Shown here piece after piece: positions 49,739-63,316 of a stretch of DNA of 64,000 bases; position 1 is the stretch's first letter, and every line of letters begins with the position of its first letter. The stretch is from Ciona savignyi (taxonomy: Eukaryota > Chordata > Ascidiacea > Phlebobranchia > Cionidae): positions 362,563 to 426,562 of the forward strand of contig CH003067.1 of assembly GCA_000149265.1 (NCBI GenBank), read 5' to 3'. Below the pieces are notes generated by a model that was given only the letters and a program-made list of their open reading frames with translations, searched no databases and was not told the origin of the DNA. Made by a program: the position numbers and the translations under genes.

Positions 49739-52129
49739 TTATATGACACAATGAAATATTTTATTTAACATTAACGCTCATGTGGCGCCATATTCACCTC
49801 TATTCCGTTAGCTATATGGCGAAATTCAGGGCATATCAGGGCAGCTCCTGCATAAGCGGCGTCAATATGTAGCCAAATATCCTCGTTCTCACCTGAAGGA
49901 CACAATTCTTAACTTGCTGCTGGTTCTATCTGCCCCTTCGTTGTGTTTACACGGTCACGTTAATTAGTTTTTTTTGTTTCTTTATTGCAGTTAAAAACTA
50001 TCTACAGTTAGTTACCTTTAATATAGTAGGGGTACAAATATTTATTTCTGTGGGTAATCAGTTTAACTCGTGTCGTCGTTTGGCTATCATGTGTCGTGTT
50101 AATTGTAAACAAGTTTATATATTCTGCCGTACAAGTAAGTTTCCCAATGACATAAACCACTATCTAGATTAAAAACAATTTATTTGTAATAGAATCATTG
50201 CATACTTACATATTTTTCCGATTTCGTCCACATTGTCGTATGAACAGCATGAAGTCGTACCTAGAGTAGCGCACACCTGTGAATAGTTAATCATTTAAGG
50301 CTTGTCTAACGCTATGCATTTTACTGGGTTAAGTTTAAAACCTATTTGTCCTTTTACATAACTTTTTGAAACGACAGACACAATACCGTCAACCAAGCAA
50401 CTTTTTTGCCCAGCTAATGACAGAACTCGCATGATAACCACACAATTAAGCAGACGACGCATCACATAACACACTCCACTTACAAATGTTGGGATTTTAT
50501 TGTTTTTCTTGTCTTCGTCGATTGCCTTTTGCAGTGTCTTTCCTGTAACAATCCCCTCACGTCCCGCGTCCAATTTCTTCACTTCGATCATTGCTAATAA
50601 ACCTGGATTGGAATATATTGTCAATTTTTGGCGCTACTGATACTCCTATGCAAAACAACGAGTGTCAACATGCGGCCGAGTGGTTAACGCGACTGATATA
50701 CCGATTTCAACATAAAACAACGGTCTTGTGGTTAACGCGACGGATTCCTAAACCGCTCCCTATGTAAAAATCGGTCTTAGTTACAAGCCCAATATGAGGT
50801 CGAAACTTAGCCAAGTAAAAATGCGGACATATGGCCTTCCACACCTGCTTTCTCCACGCTTGAATGACTACAGTTAGACGTATAAACGACCATTCTTGAC
50901 AGGACATCATACATTGATAAGTTCGGATCACGTGATAGCTCCCGACGGATAACTTTGCTTCTGGCAGCAATGAGCGTTATTAACGTCGATTCGCTTGCTG
51001 TACCTGATATAGCTCAAACTATTATCATGTTTATTTGTATAGATGGGACCTAAATAGAGTAGTTAGGCCACTAAAGTATATTACGGGACAAATGTAGTAT
51101 AACAATATAAATGGTCCTCAGACACGGCGAGTTCATTTTGAACTACACAACATGTCTCACCTTGGATGACTCCACCTCCTGGGCCGTGTCCACCGTGGAT
51201 GAAACATTGAGGAAGATCAAGTGCTTTAGCGAGCCAGTCCATCATCACAGTTTCCATCTCCGTGCAAGATGGCGACGCTGCCTGTGGAAGCAACAGTGTG
51301 CCGAGTCAGAAATTGGAGATCACTTCGTATTGACGGCCCGATCGTCGAGTTGCCTGACCTCTTGCGTTGGTGTTTTTACAATTTTACCGTTGTTTACATT
51401 TCAGTCCTTTTCATTCAAGTACCTTTTTCACTTTCAGTTTGTACAAACCATTAGCTACTACTGGGTTTAAGCAGTACAAAATATGCACTTTGTGAAAGGA
51501 AAGGTTTCAAACAGGATCAGCAACAACACCCACCCATGAAAACCCGATACAAGTTGCCCCTCCGCATAAAATGTCAGCGAGCAATCCAGGAAAGCTGCTG
51601 GCCGTTGGAAAATACGCGAAAAACCCTGGAGCGTTCCAATGTGTCATTCCTCTCATTACTACCCGCTCGATGTCGCTATATACATCTTCCCACGACTCTC
51701 CCGCTTTCGGGGCATCCGATGGCAGCAAATCTCTCATGAACCCTGCGTATATGACTTGTGTATAGTATCCCATTAGTAGATCGATACTGTGATTAATGAA
51801 AGAATACATCCTATTTGACTATGAAATAAATCAATATATCTGTGTATACACAAACAAATTGCTTCAATTAAACCCAATCGATTTAGATTAGAAGGTTTTT
51901 CTCGCCCAACAGGATTAATTATCCCTTTAACTACAACCATAAATTCAGTGTAAAAAATGAAATTGCTTGGACAAGTTCAGCGTGTTATCAGTCAAATTAA
52001 GACATGTTTTAGTCCTGGTAACTGAATTGCGTTTACTTAATTGTTCTTAATTATTTTATGGATGTAATTAGTCAATGCATTATCTCCCACGGCCTGTAAG
52101 CGCGATGCTATCTGAAAAATGTTTTTGGT

Positions 52130-52217
52130 ATAATGTTTACTTTAAACCCTGAGTATAATGACTTACCGGGTTGTATAATGTTTACTTTAAACCCTAAGTA
52201 TCATGACTTACCGGGTT
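52130..52217. repeat. About 45-bp tandem duplication covering the exon 1 donor of AADC copy E
   Basis: Two near-identical units (tataatgtttactttaaacc ... gacttaccgggtt) lie side by side. The second includes the true exon 1 donor at 52211-52212; the first gives a decoy copy of it inside intron 1. Confidence 0.85.
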
Positions 52218-52828
52218 CTACATCCGGAAATGCTTGCCGATTTCCGATCTCCTTGTGATACTTGATGACGTAATCGATCATCGTTGTCGCCGCATTGCGG
52301 AAGGTTTCTGGTTCAATTCCCTTCCGAGGTGATTTTGTATTCATTTTTTCTTCATCCTCTTTATCCTAAGATAACAAAGGTTGGATCAAGTCTTGAACCC
52401 AGTCACCGTGGTTGGTGGTAAAGGTCTTTGTTGTATATTATGTAAATGAGGCGACTACCAACTTGATTAGGCACAATCTGGGAAAGTCAGTTTAAGTTCA
52501 AATTACATTTAAGCTGACTAGGAAACCACTGATACTTATTGTTATCTTCCTTCTAGTAGTAGAGATAATTATTCATTCTCTTGTAGGTAAAAGGTTCTAA
52601 ATTAAAACCCTTATTTGGTGAGGCAGCACATGGCTAGATATAGACCTTCCAGCGTTGTTGGGCTTAGCCGAACATTTGTGTTTGTTATATACTTCGAGAA
52701 AAACTAGAACTAATCCAGTAAGCTCAACAATTACCAGAAAAGTGATGAAATGACGACAACCCGTGTAACACAATTTGTTGTCCCATGCCACATGTAATAA
52801 ACACGCGCATCCGAAGTATATTACTTTG

Positions 52829-53131
52829 TCCGGCCCGTTGGTCTAACGGTTAAGTGCGTCGCCTTTCAATCGAAAGGTTGAAGGTGCGAAACTGGTCGCT
52901 AGCTAGTCGGTTGTGTCCTTGGGCAAGGCACTTTACGGACATTGCCTGAACCCAGTGGATTAATGGGTTCTACCAAATTGAAGGAACGTGTCTATAATAT
53001 ACAACACACTGCAATAGCTTCGGTAACCCGACGTTGGGCGCGAGGTGATCTGACGATTGCCCGTGTGTTAACCCCCTTGGTTTTTCCATTCACGGGGATA
53101 AAGATGAATATCCTATCCTATCCTATCCTAC
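52829..53131 (+). repeat. tRNA-derived SINE with (TCCTA)n tail
   Basis: Head gtccggcccgttggtctaac then ggttaagtgcgtcgcc, and a body as at 39452-39747. The 3' end is tatcctatcctatcctatcc, a short pentamer tail. Confidence 0.85.
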
Positions 53132-53902
53132 TTACCATGCTTATGTTCGGTCTCAAACAGTTTTTCTGAATATCCTCGTGAACTGCAACAAAGCAGATGT
53201 TGTCCTATGTAACCTACGAATGTAGACGATACGGTTAATTTTCTTACGATTCTGTACACAATATTCCAGAACACATTTAGGAAGTGCTATAACAATGTTG
53301 TTTAAAGCTTTTTCGTCTATTGAACTAGTTTGAACAACTCAGCCCGTGACAACCGAAATATAGAGATGAACCTTATTCTATTTAGACTACGTCGAGTAGT
53401 TAAATTGGATATTTTAGGGAGGGTTATCAAATCAAACGCATCTGGTAGATGGGATATAATGTTGACATTGCGCGAAACAGCAGCCCCGTATCGATCCAGT
53501 AGTATGAGTGATTCTTGTCAGGTTTTTCGTAAGCACGGAACCTCATCATAGGGTTACAGCACATATCGAATTTTTGGTCGATTTCCTACAGAGGTTAAGC
53601 AAACAAAATCAAACAGTTGACAGAAATGCCATGAACGCCTTCATGAAGCCATGAAGGCTGAGCTTAGTCTCAGTGTCAGTTAACGATGAAAATGTTTTAC
53701 CGTAATCAGAGACTATTGTTTATATACAGTACATCTTTAAAGGATATAATCGAGTCAGCTCCAAAGAGTCCGTTGAAAGTTAAAAATTCTAGAAAGTGCC
53801 AAACACCATTATTTATCAAAACCATTTTTGTCATTTTCCTTTATGCTACTGCATGCAGAATGGACCGGGTACCTAGTTACTTAGCCTACCATACATGGTA
53901 AT

Positions 53903-53976
53903 CCAACCATAGTATACTAAACAAGTATAATATGACTTGGTATCATAGTATAATAAACTTGTTTAGTATATGTTGG
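53903..53976. repeat. Small inverted repeat
   Basis: The arms ccaac(cat)agtatactaaacaagt and acttgtttagtatatgttgg flank a loop of about 30 bases. It could fold as a hairpin or be a worn mini-transposon. Confidence 0.6.
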
Positions 53977-55154
53977 TATATACAAATTGTAAATTATTCG
54001 TTTGTGCAAAAAGAAATTAATGTGTTTCCGAGTTACAATTTTAATTTTAATATCCTTGTCTTACGTGACAAAATCAAATAACAATGACAAAATCAAATAA
54101 AAATGTTATTTTTAGGTAAGTTAAAATATGTGTTTAAAATGGGCGTAAAATAGCAATTACTTTTATGGATTTGCGGAATTGATTTTTATTTAAAAATGGC
54201 TAAATACACCACAATGTACGTATTCAATGTAGGCCTACTATTAGCTATCATGAAGATTAACCTTGATTGAATATTTCCTTCATGTTAAATGAGTTGCAAC
54301 TTTTCGGCCAAGTGCAGTTCCCGGCACTGGTCTATGTGAGGAGTTGCAGGGTAGACTTCTGTCATGCATCCAACACCAAAAAATCTACTTTATACAGTGG
54401 AAAATTTTAATTTCTTCTGAGAGTGCCTTATTTATTGTATGTGTTGTTTTGCAAATTGCTTGACAAGGATATCTTCTACTAACACCCACAGAAAAATTGT
54501 TATATAATTAAGATATGCATTAGCCGAAATGATGGCTTTAACAGGGGATGTTTTTTTGGGTTCGCAATTATAAAATTGATTTTTGTTAGTGTTATAGAAT
54601 GTTTGTACAATATCAGTAAAACCGTTATTCAATAAAGGATTCAAGCAATATCCCATGAATGCCCAGTCAAGAACACAATCGGCAAGCTAGCAGTTTTCGG
54701 TTCTTATATCCTCTATATACACTATGTATAAAATATACCAAGTGTTATTACGTAATCTTTATGAATTTCTGCTTGCATGATATATCGTGTACATTATACA
54801 TGGGTTTTGCAACGAGGGGAGGGTAACAGGTGATTGGCACTCTCTATGTTTTATTGATTTCGTCATATTACAACTACCCATTATAAACAATAAAATGAAG
54901 GATAGCCAAAAATATATACTACTAAAACTGAAGGCAGCGAACGGAAAGTTAAAGTGGCTTAAAAATACATTTGGGACAAATGCTTGCGTATTTTAATGGC
55001 ATACTGTAGCAGATTTGCTACTTGGTAAATCTATAAAAACATTTTATTGATTTAAAATGTTTTGTTCTTTATTTCATCAGATGTGTTCTCTCCATGAATC
55101 GTGGCATGCCGAAAATTAGTTCGAATGTTAAACTACATGAGCGTTGGTGCTAGT

Positions 55155-58100
55155 TCACGCGTAGTAACCAAACAAGAATGTCATTGTGCACAGCATGAGC
55201 AGCCCCATGAAGTTGACGATATTTCGTGGGACCGGCTTCTCTTCGATGCTGAAGAAAGTAGGACGGACAGTCTCCGCAGTACCTTGTTGGGATTTGTCTA
55301 ACCCACAGAACAGGTCGAACGCTCTGCGATACCACGTGTGCTTTTCTTCTGGATCTATGGATGAGTGACGAAGCGTATTTTAGAGCATGCTGTGGTTTAA
55401 ATATGCAAAATATGGGTGGAAATATATGGATATTTAAACAGTTGCAGTGTATTTGTGAATCAACGAGATGTAATAAGCTATGTTTCCTACGCTTCAGGGC
55501 CTCTTTAATGCTACCTGTTTAAGTTTAACCCCATTGAAAATTGTAATATAAGGTGAATAGGCTAAAAGTCTTCTAAGCAGTGGCCTCAAGGTAATCGGAC
55601 GATTGCCCCTAGCACCACCCATTCTGCGTTCTCCCCTTCCACAGATAAAAACAAGCATCCAATTTATCATATGCTTATTCATAGCTATAGTGAGTTTAAT
55701 ATAAAAAAGACCTGCTGCGGTTTTGGGCGAAGTTTCTTCCGCATCATCTTGATGTATTACTTCACCATCATCACCCGTGACCGCTTTGTTGGTGAACATG
55801 GTCACAACCTAGAACGTATTCGTGTTACAATGTTATCTTCAGTACGTTGATTGGTAATTTCCTGTCGCCTTATCTCTATACTTCCCGCTAAAACCGTTAG
55901 AGTTTACCGCCTATTTGCTTTTATATGTGACCATTGCATTGTGTTTTGGTGGAGTTGTGATTTTATACTGCTTACGTGAATACAAGCATTTTAGACATAT
56001 CGGTGAGAGGTGCTAACTACAGGTTATCAAGACCTTGCCTAAAAGTGTAACAACTGGCATTCGTACTTTATTTAAACAGCAGGTATAACTATGGGAGTAT
56101 ATAGTCACTCACGGGTTCGTCTGATTGAGGTTCTTGTTCGTTCGCTCCATTTAGTTGGTCCATTTCCATGCGCGGTTCCACGCTATGTCGAGTGTACCAT
56201 GTCAGTCGCACCAACTTAAAAGATTACAGGAATAAATCAGAAAAAGGTTATCTTTGAGTTTACTTCGTTTAATCTTAAACACGGCACGTATTACCATTTA
56301 ACTTAATGCATGGTTTAAATACGGTTTACCTACGGGTTCATGCTAAAGTATGATTAAACACTGTCCTGAGGACTGTCAATGCAACACTAGGAAAACAATT
56401 TCACCTTTTCTTTAGGAATGGCCGGCGTAAGAAGCGAAACCACGACAGCCACAATCGCTGTTATGGTCGCCAAAATCATTGCGAAATATAGGTAATGCAC
56501 CTGAAAAACAGTGGGTATTATAGCGCGTGCTCTTAGATAAAATGTAATATGTGTAGTAGGAACAAATATGTTTTTAATACAGGGAAAGTTTCAAACCCGT
56601 GATTGGCTCGTTGCTATTTGCTGCTGTTTAATACTGAGGCGAATGAATAAACAAATAACTAAAAAACTATAGCCGTTTATAAATGCTGTGTATATAATCT
56701 GTCACGCTAAGTATTTCGCCACACAACCTTGGATAATACAAACCTTGTAGAGGATCTCTGGTCGGTACTCGTCTTGCCCACACAGCGGGGAAGAATACAC
56801 AAAGTCCATAATCATCCTTGTAAGTCCGACTGCTAAGCCACACATTAGAGACCAAAACGCGCCCTGGATACATCACCAGTTTAAGTATTGTATTATACAG
56901 GTTTATATACCGTGAATTGTTTCTTACCGGTTCGTTCAGTCGAGGCCAAAAAATCCCCATAACAAATACCACCATAATAGGTGGTCCTAGATAGCTTGTG
57001 ATGGATTGTATGTAGTCAAATAGCTGCCCGTTTGCTGATACCTGCACGATTGGGACCCACGCAATACTTACTGCCACCATAAACAGTATGAAAATCCTGC
57101 AAGAAAATATTAATTGTTTAAACTCTTTTAATCCAGCCTCACTTCAATCCCGTGAATATTACGGATAGGCCACTAGATTTGTTTTGTGTTTGGTTTGAAA
57201 TTACGTTTTCAGTTTTAGGTCGTTATATCTTGTCGCCGACTAACACATTTAGATCGTTATAGCTTGTCGCCCACCTTCCTACTAACATAAGTTCCCTCTC
57301 GCTGGCATTTTTCCTAATCTTCTGCCAAAGGTCACATGTAAAGAGAGTCGATGCACTGTTGAATACTGATGTAAGGGAAGACATCAGGGCCGCCATCATT
57401 ACAGCTAACAGAAGGCCTGGTATGTGGTAATAATACGGGTTTACATAAAAACCATGGCAGTAATAAACACAAGTATACCATAGACTCAAAAAGTTTTTAA
57501 ATGAAATGTGACCATGTTGTATTGTTTTAGTTGCCGTATGTTAGCATATACTCACTTTCCAAACTTAATAAACAGTGTATGCTTATCGTGGGGTTTAACT
57601 TTACGATTATGTTTTAAACAGCCAGGTTAGTGTAGCCAAGATCGATTTTGGTTTATTAAGATTTTTCTGCTTAAAATACGGTATTTAAAGGAAAGTGTAC
57701 AACAAATTAAATTAAATCGGCAGTCGCAATAGCCCGTTATAATAACACATAAAAAATACGCGACAAATAAGTTCTATTATAAGTTTCAAGTGTTATTCTG
57801 ACCTAAAATGCAAACAAATAATAAAAATCTTATGGTATTTGTGAAAAACATACCCCTCAGTCCCGTTGGCATGACCTCCAAGACCAGTTTCGGATAAGCG
57901 ACGTTTGAGCATCCTACTGGTGTACCGCAGTATTTCGTGCATTCTGCTGGCGTCGCGCAGGCAACTGCATCTGTTGATTGAAAAAGATTTAATACAATAA
58001 CTAACATACGGTAAAGAGCAACAAAGAAGTAAAACCTTTTGCCCTTTAGTACAAAAAAAAATTATATAAACAAAAACAGTGAACACTTATGACCGGTGGA

Positions 58101-61100
58101 CACTACTGACCATACTGAAATTTATTCTAACCTCAAACTCTACAATAACGACATTGAGTTTAAAACTATGGGAGTGCAGAAATTAAAAGTAATCACTAAA
58201 CCTCTAAGGATTTACAAAAAAATTAACTAGTTTTGCATTTAATTTTCGTATTTCTATTGTTATATATTTCCGTCCTTAAGTATTGCTAAAATTACTGATC
58301 AAACCGGTAATCCGAGAAGTTTATCGATGACACACTTCATTCTCACAAAGTGAAAATCCTTCGCAGCTAAGAATTACTCACCAGTAAACACAACTCGGCT
58401 GATCATACCGACCATCACCATCATATACATTGGAAGAATCTTCATAAGACCTGCTGCCACACATCCTCCTTTCGCATGTGATAAATTCTTCGCTGCTAAT
58501 GTTCTTTGTACAATCACCTATTTAGGAAAATACCATTAAACACGGTCGTGTAACCGAATGATAAAGGCGGCCGAACATATTACGACTGCTACATAAAAAC
58601 GGTCGTGTGACGAGCATTTGAAGTCCGAAACTTGCTTTGTTAATAAACAAAAATTATACGTACACGGTAACTGAATTTTCGACCGTTTTTTTTTGCTTTT
58701 AACAATAATGGTAAAGGCACTTACGCATAAACATGCAAAATAAATGTATTACTCAATATAAAAAACCTCTGTAAAATAGCACAATTTAAATTTTGCATGA
58801 TCCAATACAACCATATTTTCCATTTTACTAACAGTATGATAGGATACTAGTTTTTCTCTGCGTATGTGGAAACGAAGGCGGTAACTTTAACACGGGAAAT
58901 GAGGTCGCGGTCGGTTTAGCTCAAGAATTACAAGGTGTTAAGTGTTAATGAGTACGTACTGACCAAACGTACGACTTGGCTGAATCCACAAAACGCGTGC
59001 ACGTGGCGAAAAGGTATTTGTTTCTCATATGCATGTCCTAGGCAACCGGAAATAATGCTGGTATAGCCCCCACTCACCCCACACAAATAAAGATTTTATT
59101 TTATCTTTGTAATGTCCAGCTCTATACCTGATCCGTGCACCAGTACCAAGTCGCCAGTATGGTGAGCCCGAAAGTCAGACCCGGCCACGGGAGGTCGCCC
59201 TTGATCGGATCTCTGAGAACATTAAAAGAATCGGCTCTCGGGATACCACAATTAGAGTTATTTGGCCGAATAGATGGGATGGCCTGCATATACTTCACTT
59301 GCAGCTCCGAGTATCCACCCACCCGGATAAAAGCTGAAACATTAAAAATTGAAAGCTTAAAAAAAAGTTGAAAATGTTTAATATAATTTTGTGCGCCACA
59401 CAAATTGCTTTACTAAATCGTCCAACCATCACAAAAGCTAAACGAGGATTTTAGTAACTTATAAGTGTAAAGTGCTTATGAACCGGCAATCAGTATCCGT
59501 CTATTTATAATATTTATTCAGATATTTAACCACAATTGACATCATCAATTTCTTAATAAAATATGATTATATTTGCCAGTACCATCCCATGTGTACTGAT
59601 ATATGCTAAATATCCAGGGTAGAGGCAGCGCAGCGCTTTATAATCAAACAACTTACATCGTTATTTGTGTTTGATTAAACAGCATACTCATTTATAAAAT
59701 TCACATAATAGAGATATCTAGCTATTTACAAACCAGACGAACAAACAATAGAATAATGTACAATCGTGTGGCCAATTGATTAACAAGATGTATATATAAA
59801 GCATTTTTATATAAAATCGGTATTGGTAAAGAGCCCATCAGAGTTCAAAACCGAGCCCGGCAGAAAAACATCAGAATAACTCTTTCGAGTTTTCCGTGTC
59901 TGCAGTGCTTACATAATATCATCATCACGAAGGCACCGGCCAACATTATAAAGGTCTGGGCAGTGTCGGTATATATGACGGCAGCAAGCCCTCCTGTCAC
60001 TGTGTACAGCGCTGTGATCGCCAAAAGGATGAACATAGCGAGGTACAGATTCCAGCCCAGTGCTTCTTGGATGAAAATCGCCCCAGCGAACAAATCGGCC
60101 TGGGAAGTGGGAAATTTTAGTTTAAAAGATATAAACTACGTCACATATGCGCGGACGGATTTGTCAGATGTATCTGGGCGAGCAGGAAATCAGAATTACC
60201 GCATTAATCCACTGTAATCGTTGTATATACCATATTTTAAAGAGATAGGAAGATATCTTTTTCTTGTCTGTGCGATTTAATTAAGATGGGATAATATACG
60301 ACTTAACGTAAAATTCTGTCGATGCATTTGAACAACTTTGGTTATTTAAAATACATACAACACTATATGTAACCTGACCAAGACTTTTTATAGTCTACAC
60401 TTTGTTATTTTACATTTATAGAATCCACTTTACAGCATAAAAGGGATTGCCGACAACCTTGGTACGCGAGAAATGTTAATCGAATTTCTCTTGCCACGCG
60501 CTGCGGGTATAAAACCGGTTACAACTGGTTAACCGCACCGAACAGAATCGATCAAAATTCTTTAAATTTTTCGCCCTTAAAATAACAAGGTATGGCTAAA
60601 GGAAATATATTTTAGCGAGACTTGTTATCGAAAGTGTTTTCGTATATTTTAGCGAGACTTGTTATCGAAAGTGTTTCGTGAGGAGTGATTTATCCAAACA
60701 AAAATCTGAGTCAGAAATCTTGAAATTGTCCAGAAGGGATTGGGAGTAATTCTGTTTACCACACACACACACAGCAGTGTGTCTGTTCTAAAACGTAATG
60801 ATTCAATTTTCTTCCTGCTTAATAAGATAAAGAATTATATGTCGTGGCCTACATTACGATTTTTAAACATTTTAATTTAACAACATGTTTATCAGGTTAA
60901 ATAACAGGACCAAAATAATAATTTCAATTACTTCAATGATGCAAATTTAACTGCGTGCATTATGGCTATTTTTTTTCTTTTCGTGGTGTATTGAATATTT
61001 ATGTTTATAGTGACCGTTTTTTATGTTTGTAGTTATGGAATAAAACAATATCTAAAGTCCCCGTACCATCAAATTGCCGTGACAACGTTATTTCTCTGGA

Positions 61101-62605
61101 ATTGCGACTTTGGAAGACGCGTTAACAAATATCCCGTATTAATACGCTGCCATTTTTTACAACGGATAGAAATATATAATTTTATTGCTTCATTTACCGA
61201 AATCTTGGTGAAGATGTAGAGCAATAGAGATAGAACGGACAGGTAAACTTGGATTCTCTGTCCACCGAATCTCTTGCTCAGATACTCTGGCATCGTTACC
61301 ACGCCTGCAGCAATGTAGATTGGCGCGAAGATCCACCCAAGAAAGTACAGCGTCAACATAGCCTGATAACAACGATCAAATTACAAAGATATTGACATCA
61401 AATTTGACTTTCTATTTTTTGCCATTTTTTTTATTTTACTGTCGTAAATTCAGTTATAATTTCAGTGGTAATCAGTGATTTAAAGGTAATGTTATAATTC
61501 CAATTTAAACTCCTCAATAGATTTACTTTTATATGACTAATTTACAAGATATTTGTGTTACTTAAAGCGTAACGCAAGTTACATATTAATTAACATAATA
61601 TGGTGCGAACGAAATTTTACCAAAAAATGGTTGATGCGGACCTTTCAAGGAATCGTAACTTAAGCTCACAATTATATATTTGAAGATTGGGCTCGGTTAT
61701 CGTGGAGAGTTGCCCCTTTTTTAAATTTGACATTTAGCCATAACCCATATACATACATTTTTTAAATTACATTTTGACACTTTAATGATTGAATCAACTT
61801 AAAAGATACCGTACACGTTTTTATGCCATTTTTGAATTTTTATTTTTATAGATTTTACAGTATAAGGCTTAAAATGTGTTTAAATTCCATTTCCGGTCGT
61901 AATATCTCTTGTCGCTTTATTATTTTATTTTGCCCTGGGGTTATAAGATAAAAGTGTATTTACCGACAAAATCTTTACTCTGCAAGTTGCAAAGTTTGGC
62001 GTTATGCGTACTAGCATCGAAAATATCGTTCAAGACAAAAAATAAATCATTTGAAACCGCCACCAGGATTCGGAGAGCGGTACAAAACAAACACAACAAC
62101 CAACTTCAAGACTTATGACAGAGAAATCCAAACAATCGGCTCTTTGTTTCCACTCCAGCAGACACTAGGGCCACTCCTTTTCACTTACGTTCCATTCGAA
62201 TGCACCGACTGCAATGCCCGCCGCAGCACCAGTCCCAGCGAGACCCACAAAATGTCCGCTGCCAATATTGCTGCTGAACAGGGACGCTCCAACCGGAAAC
62301 CACGTGATGTTTCTTCCCGCCAAAAAGAACCCACTCACGTTACTACGGTCGGTCCTGCACATAGCCTGAAAATCAATTCTTTAATTACTATTTCTATTGC
62401 AGACCACAAATATTTCAGTTTGGACTTCTAGAAGTCTCGGCTTTCACAAAACAGTTTGGATTTTTATTGTTATTTTGTGTGTTTTTATTTCGAGTATATT
62501 GCTTACTAGAAAAACTTGTGCAACCCAATAAATATATTACGCGATACAAGTAGGCCTAGTCAGAAAATATTTATTTATATTTGATGCAGTCGGCCTATTA
62601 GAACA

Positions 62606-62675
<70 letters not shown>

Positions 62676-63316
62676 ATAGACCAAACAACGTCAAATCAAC
62701 GTTTAAAACTAAAAGTCTGTTTATAAATAACACACCCGGCTGAGTGACAAAATAATGTGTATCAAGTTTTCAATGTAGAAATGCTAGTTTGTCGCCCATT
62801 AATATTATTTATCGTCCTCTTGTGTTTATATTTAAAGGAAATGTCATTAATTATATGGTGGACCTTTGGCCTTCCCTTAAGCTATATTATGTGATCAATT
62901 TATTTTTGTGACCTTGTATGACTGTTTCGTGTAAGACCAGCTGTATGCACATATAGGCGTATTACAGAAGTGTAGTTAAAACGTTAATTAATTTAAAATG
63001 TTTACCAAAGATGAAATGACGCACATAACGGACCATTTCCGTTTAAACACATGTATGGTATATATACTAATATTTCCAGGCCCCTGTCGTCTGCAGTATT
63101 TTATCTATCTAGGTTTAAGCAGATTTTCCTAATCACACTTTACGTTTAGATTTACAACAAAGAGAGACTTGCAATACATACCCAAATACCAACAGCCAAT
63201 ATAAAGACAAAATATACGGCAATAACTGCGATGTCGCCTGGTTGCAGTCCGGCGCTTGGCAGGATCACACTTGCTGCAGTTGTGAAGTTTTGCATTAAAC
63301 TCGGAGAAGTCGACAT
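55155..63316 (-). CDS. SLC5A-type sodium/sugar cotransporter 2 (SGLT family), complete, 14 coding exons
   Basis: Exons in gene order: 63316-63182, 62365-62189, 61362-61198, 60099-59913, 59333-59128, 58517-58382, 57970-57854, 57416-57275, 57096-56928, 56863-56744, 56500-56405, 56214-56113, 55808-55712, 55354-55155. The join is 2049 nt, 682 residues, with all phases in register and the same intron positions as SLC5A-1. Motifs: [112 protein letters not shown], and DLFCGLDK with a last helix ending FGYYA. Residue for residue it is nearer to human SGLT1 than SLC5A-1 is, keeping the Trp of WYW. The two genes differ mainly in the long cytoplasmic loop (exons 12-13), where this one is longer and acidic. 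Expected role: sodium-driven sugar or polyol uptake at the plasma membrane; substrate not assignable. Confidence 0.94.
60606..60679. repeat. 37-bp tandem duplication in SLC5A-2 intron 3
   Basis: Two adjacent units of tatattttagcgagacttgt... are almost identical. Confidence 0.85.
62609..62670. repeat. (AT)n microsatellite in SLC5A-2 intron 1
   Basis: An uninterrupted at/ta dinucleotide run of about 62 bases. Confidence 0.97.

Larger units (their letters stand above)
48003..52344 (-). pseudogene. AADC copy E: decarboxylase-like, one-base insertion at start of exon 9
   Basis: Exons in gene order: 52344-52212, 51742-51534, 51281-51161, 51003-50845, 50602-50484, 50276-50210, 49892-49798, 49332-49265, 49142-49051, 48885-48664, 48185-48003. 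Ten exons have the family length; exon 9 is 92 nt rather than 91 because the acceptor is followed by GGGTACGTG rather than GGTACGTG. The frame then reads Trp-Gly-Thr-stop right after the PLP exon. The extra base is in a run of four C on the + strand (49140-49143), a common place for consensus error. Otherwise it is the most canonical copy: Pro81, Thr82, Ile101 (CIGFSW), His192, Lys303 and Gly354 are present, and Tyr332 is encoded in NALYLEH. If the base is wrong, this is a full 488-residue AADC. Introns 6 and 7 group it with copy B. Confidence 0.82.
52345..55154. other. Spacer between AADC copy E and SLC5A-2
   Basis: It holds the leader and acceptor of copy E (ttatcttag on the minus strand just before the leader), a SINE at 52829-53131, a small inverted repeat at 53903-53976, and otherwise nothing recognised. 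Frames at 53330 and 53686 have no family resemblance I can name. Confidence 0.5.

Noticed and set aside
53330-53901. Two short + strand frames between AADC E and SLC5A-2
   Set aside because: Nothing in the translations resembles a known family and no exon partners are visible.
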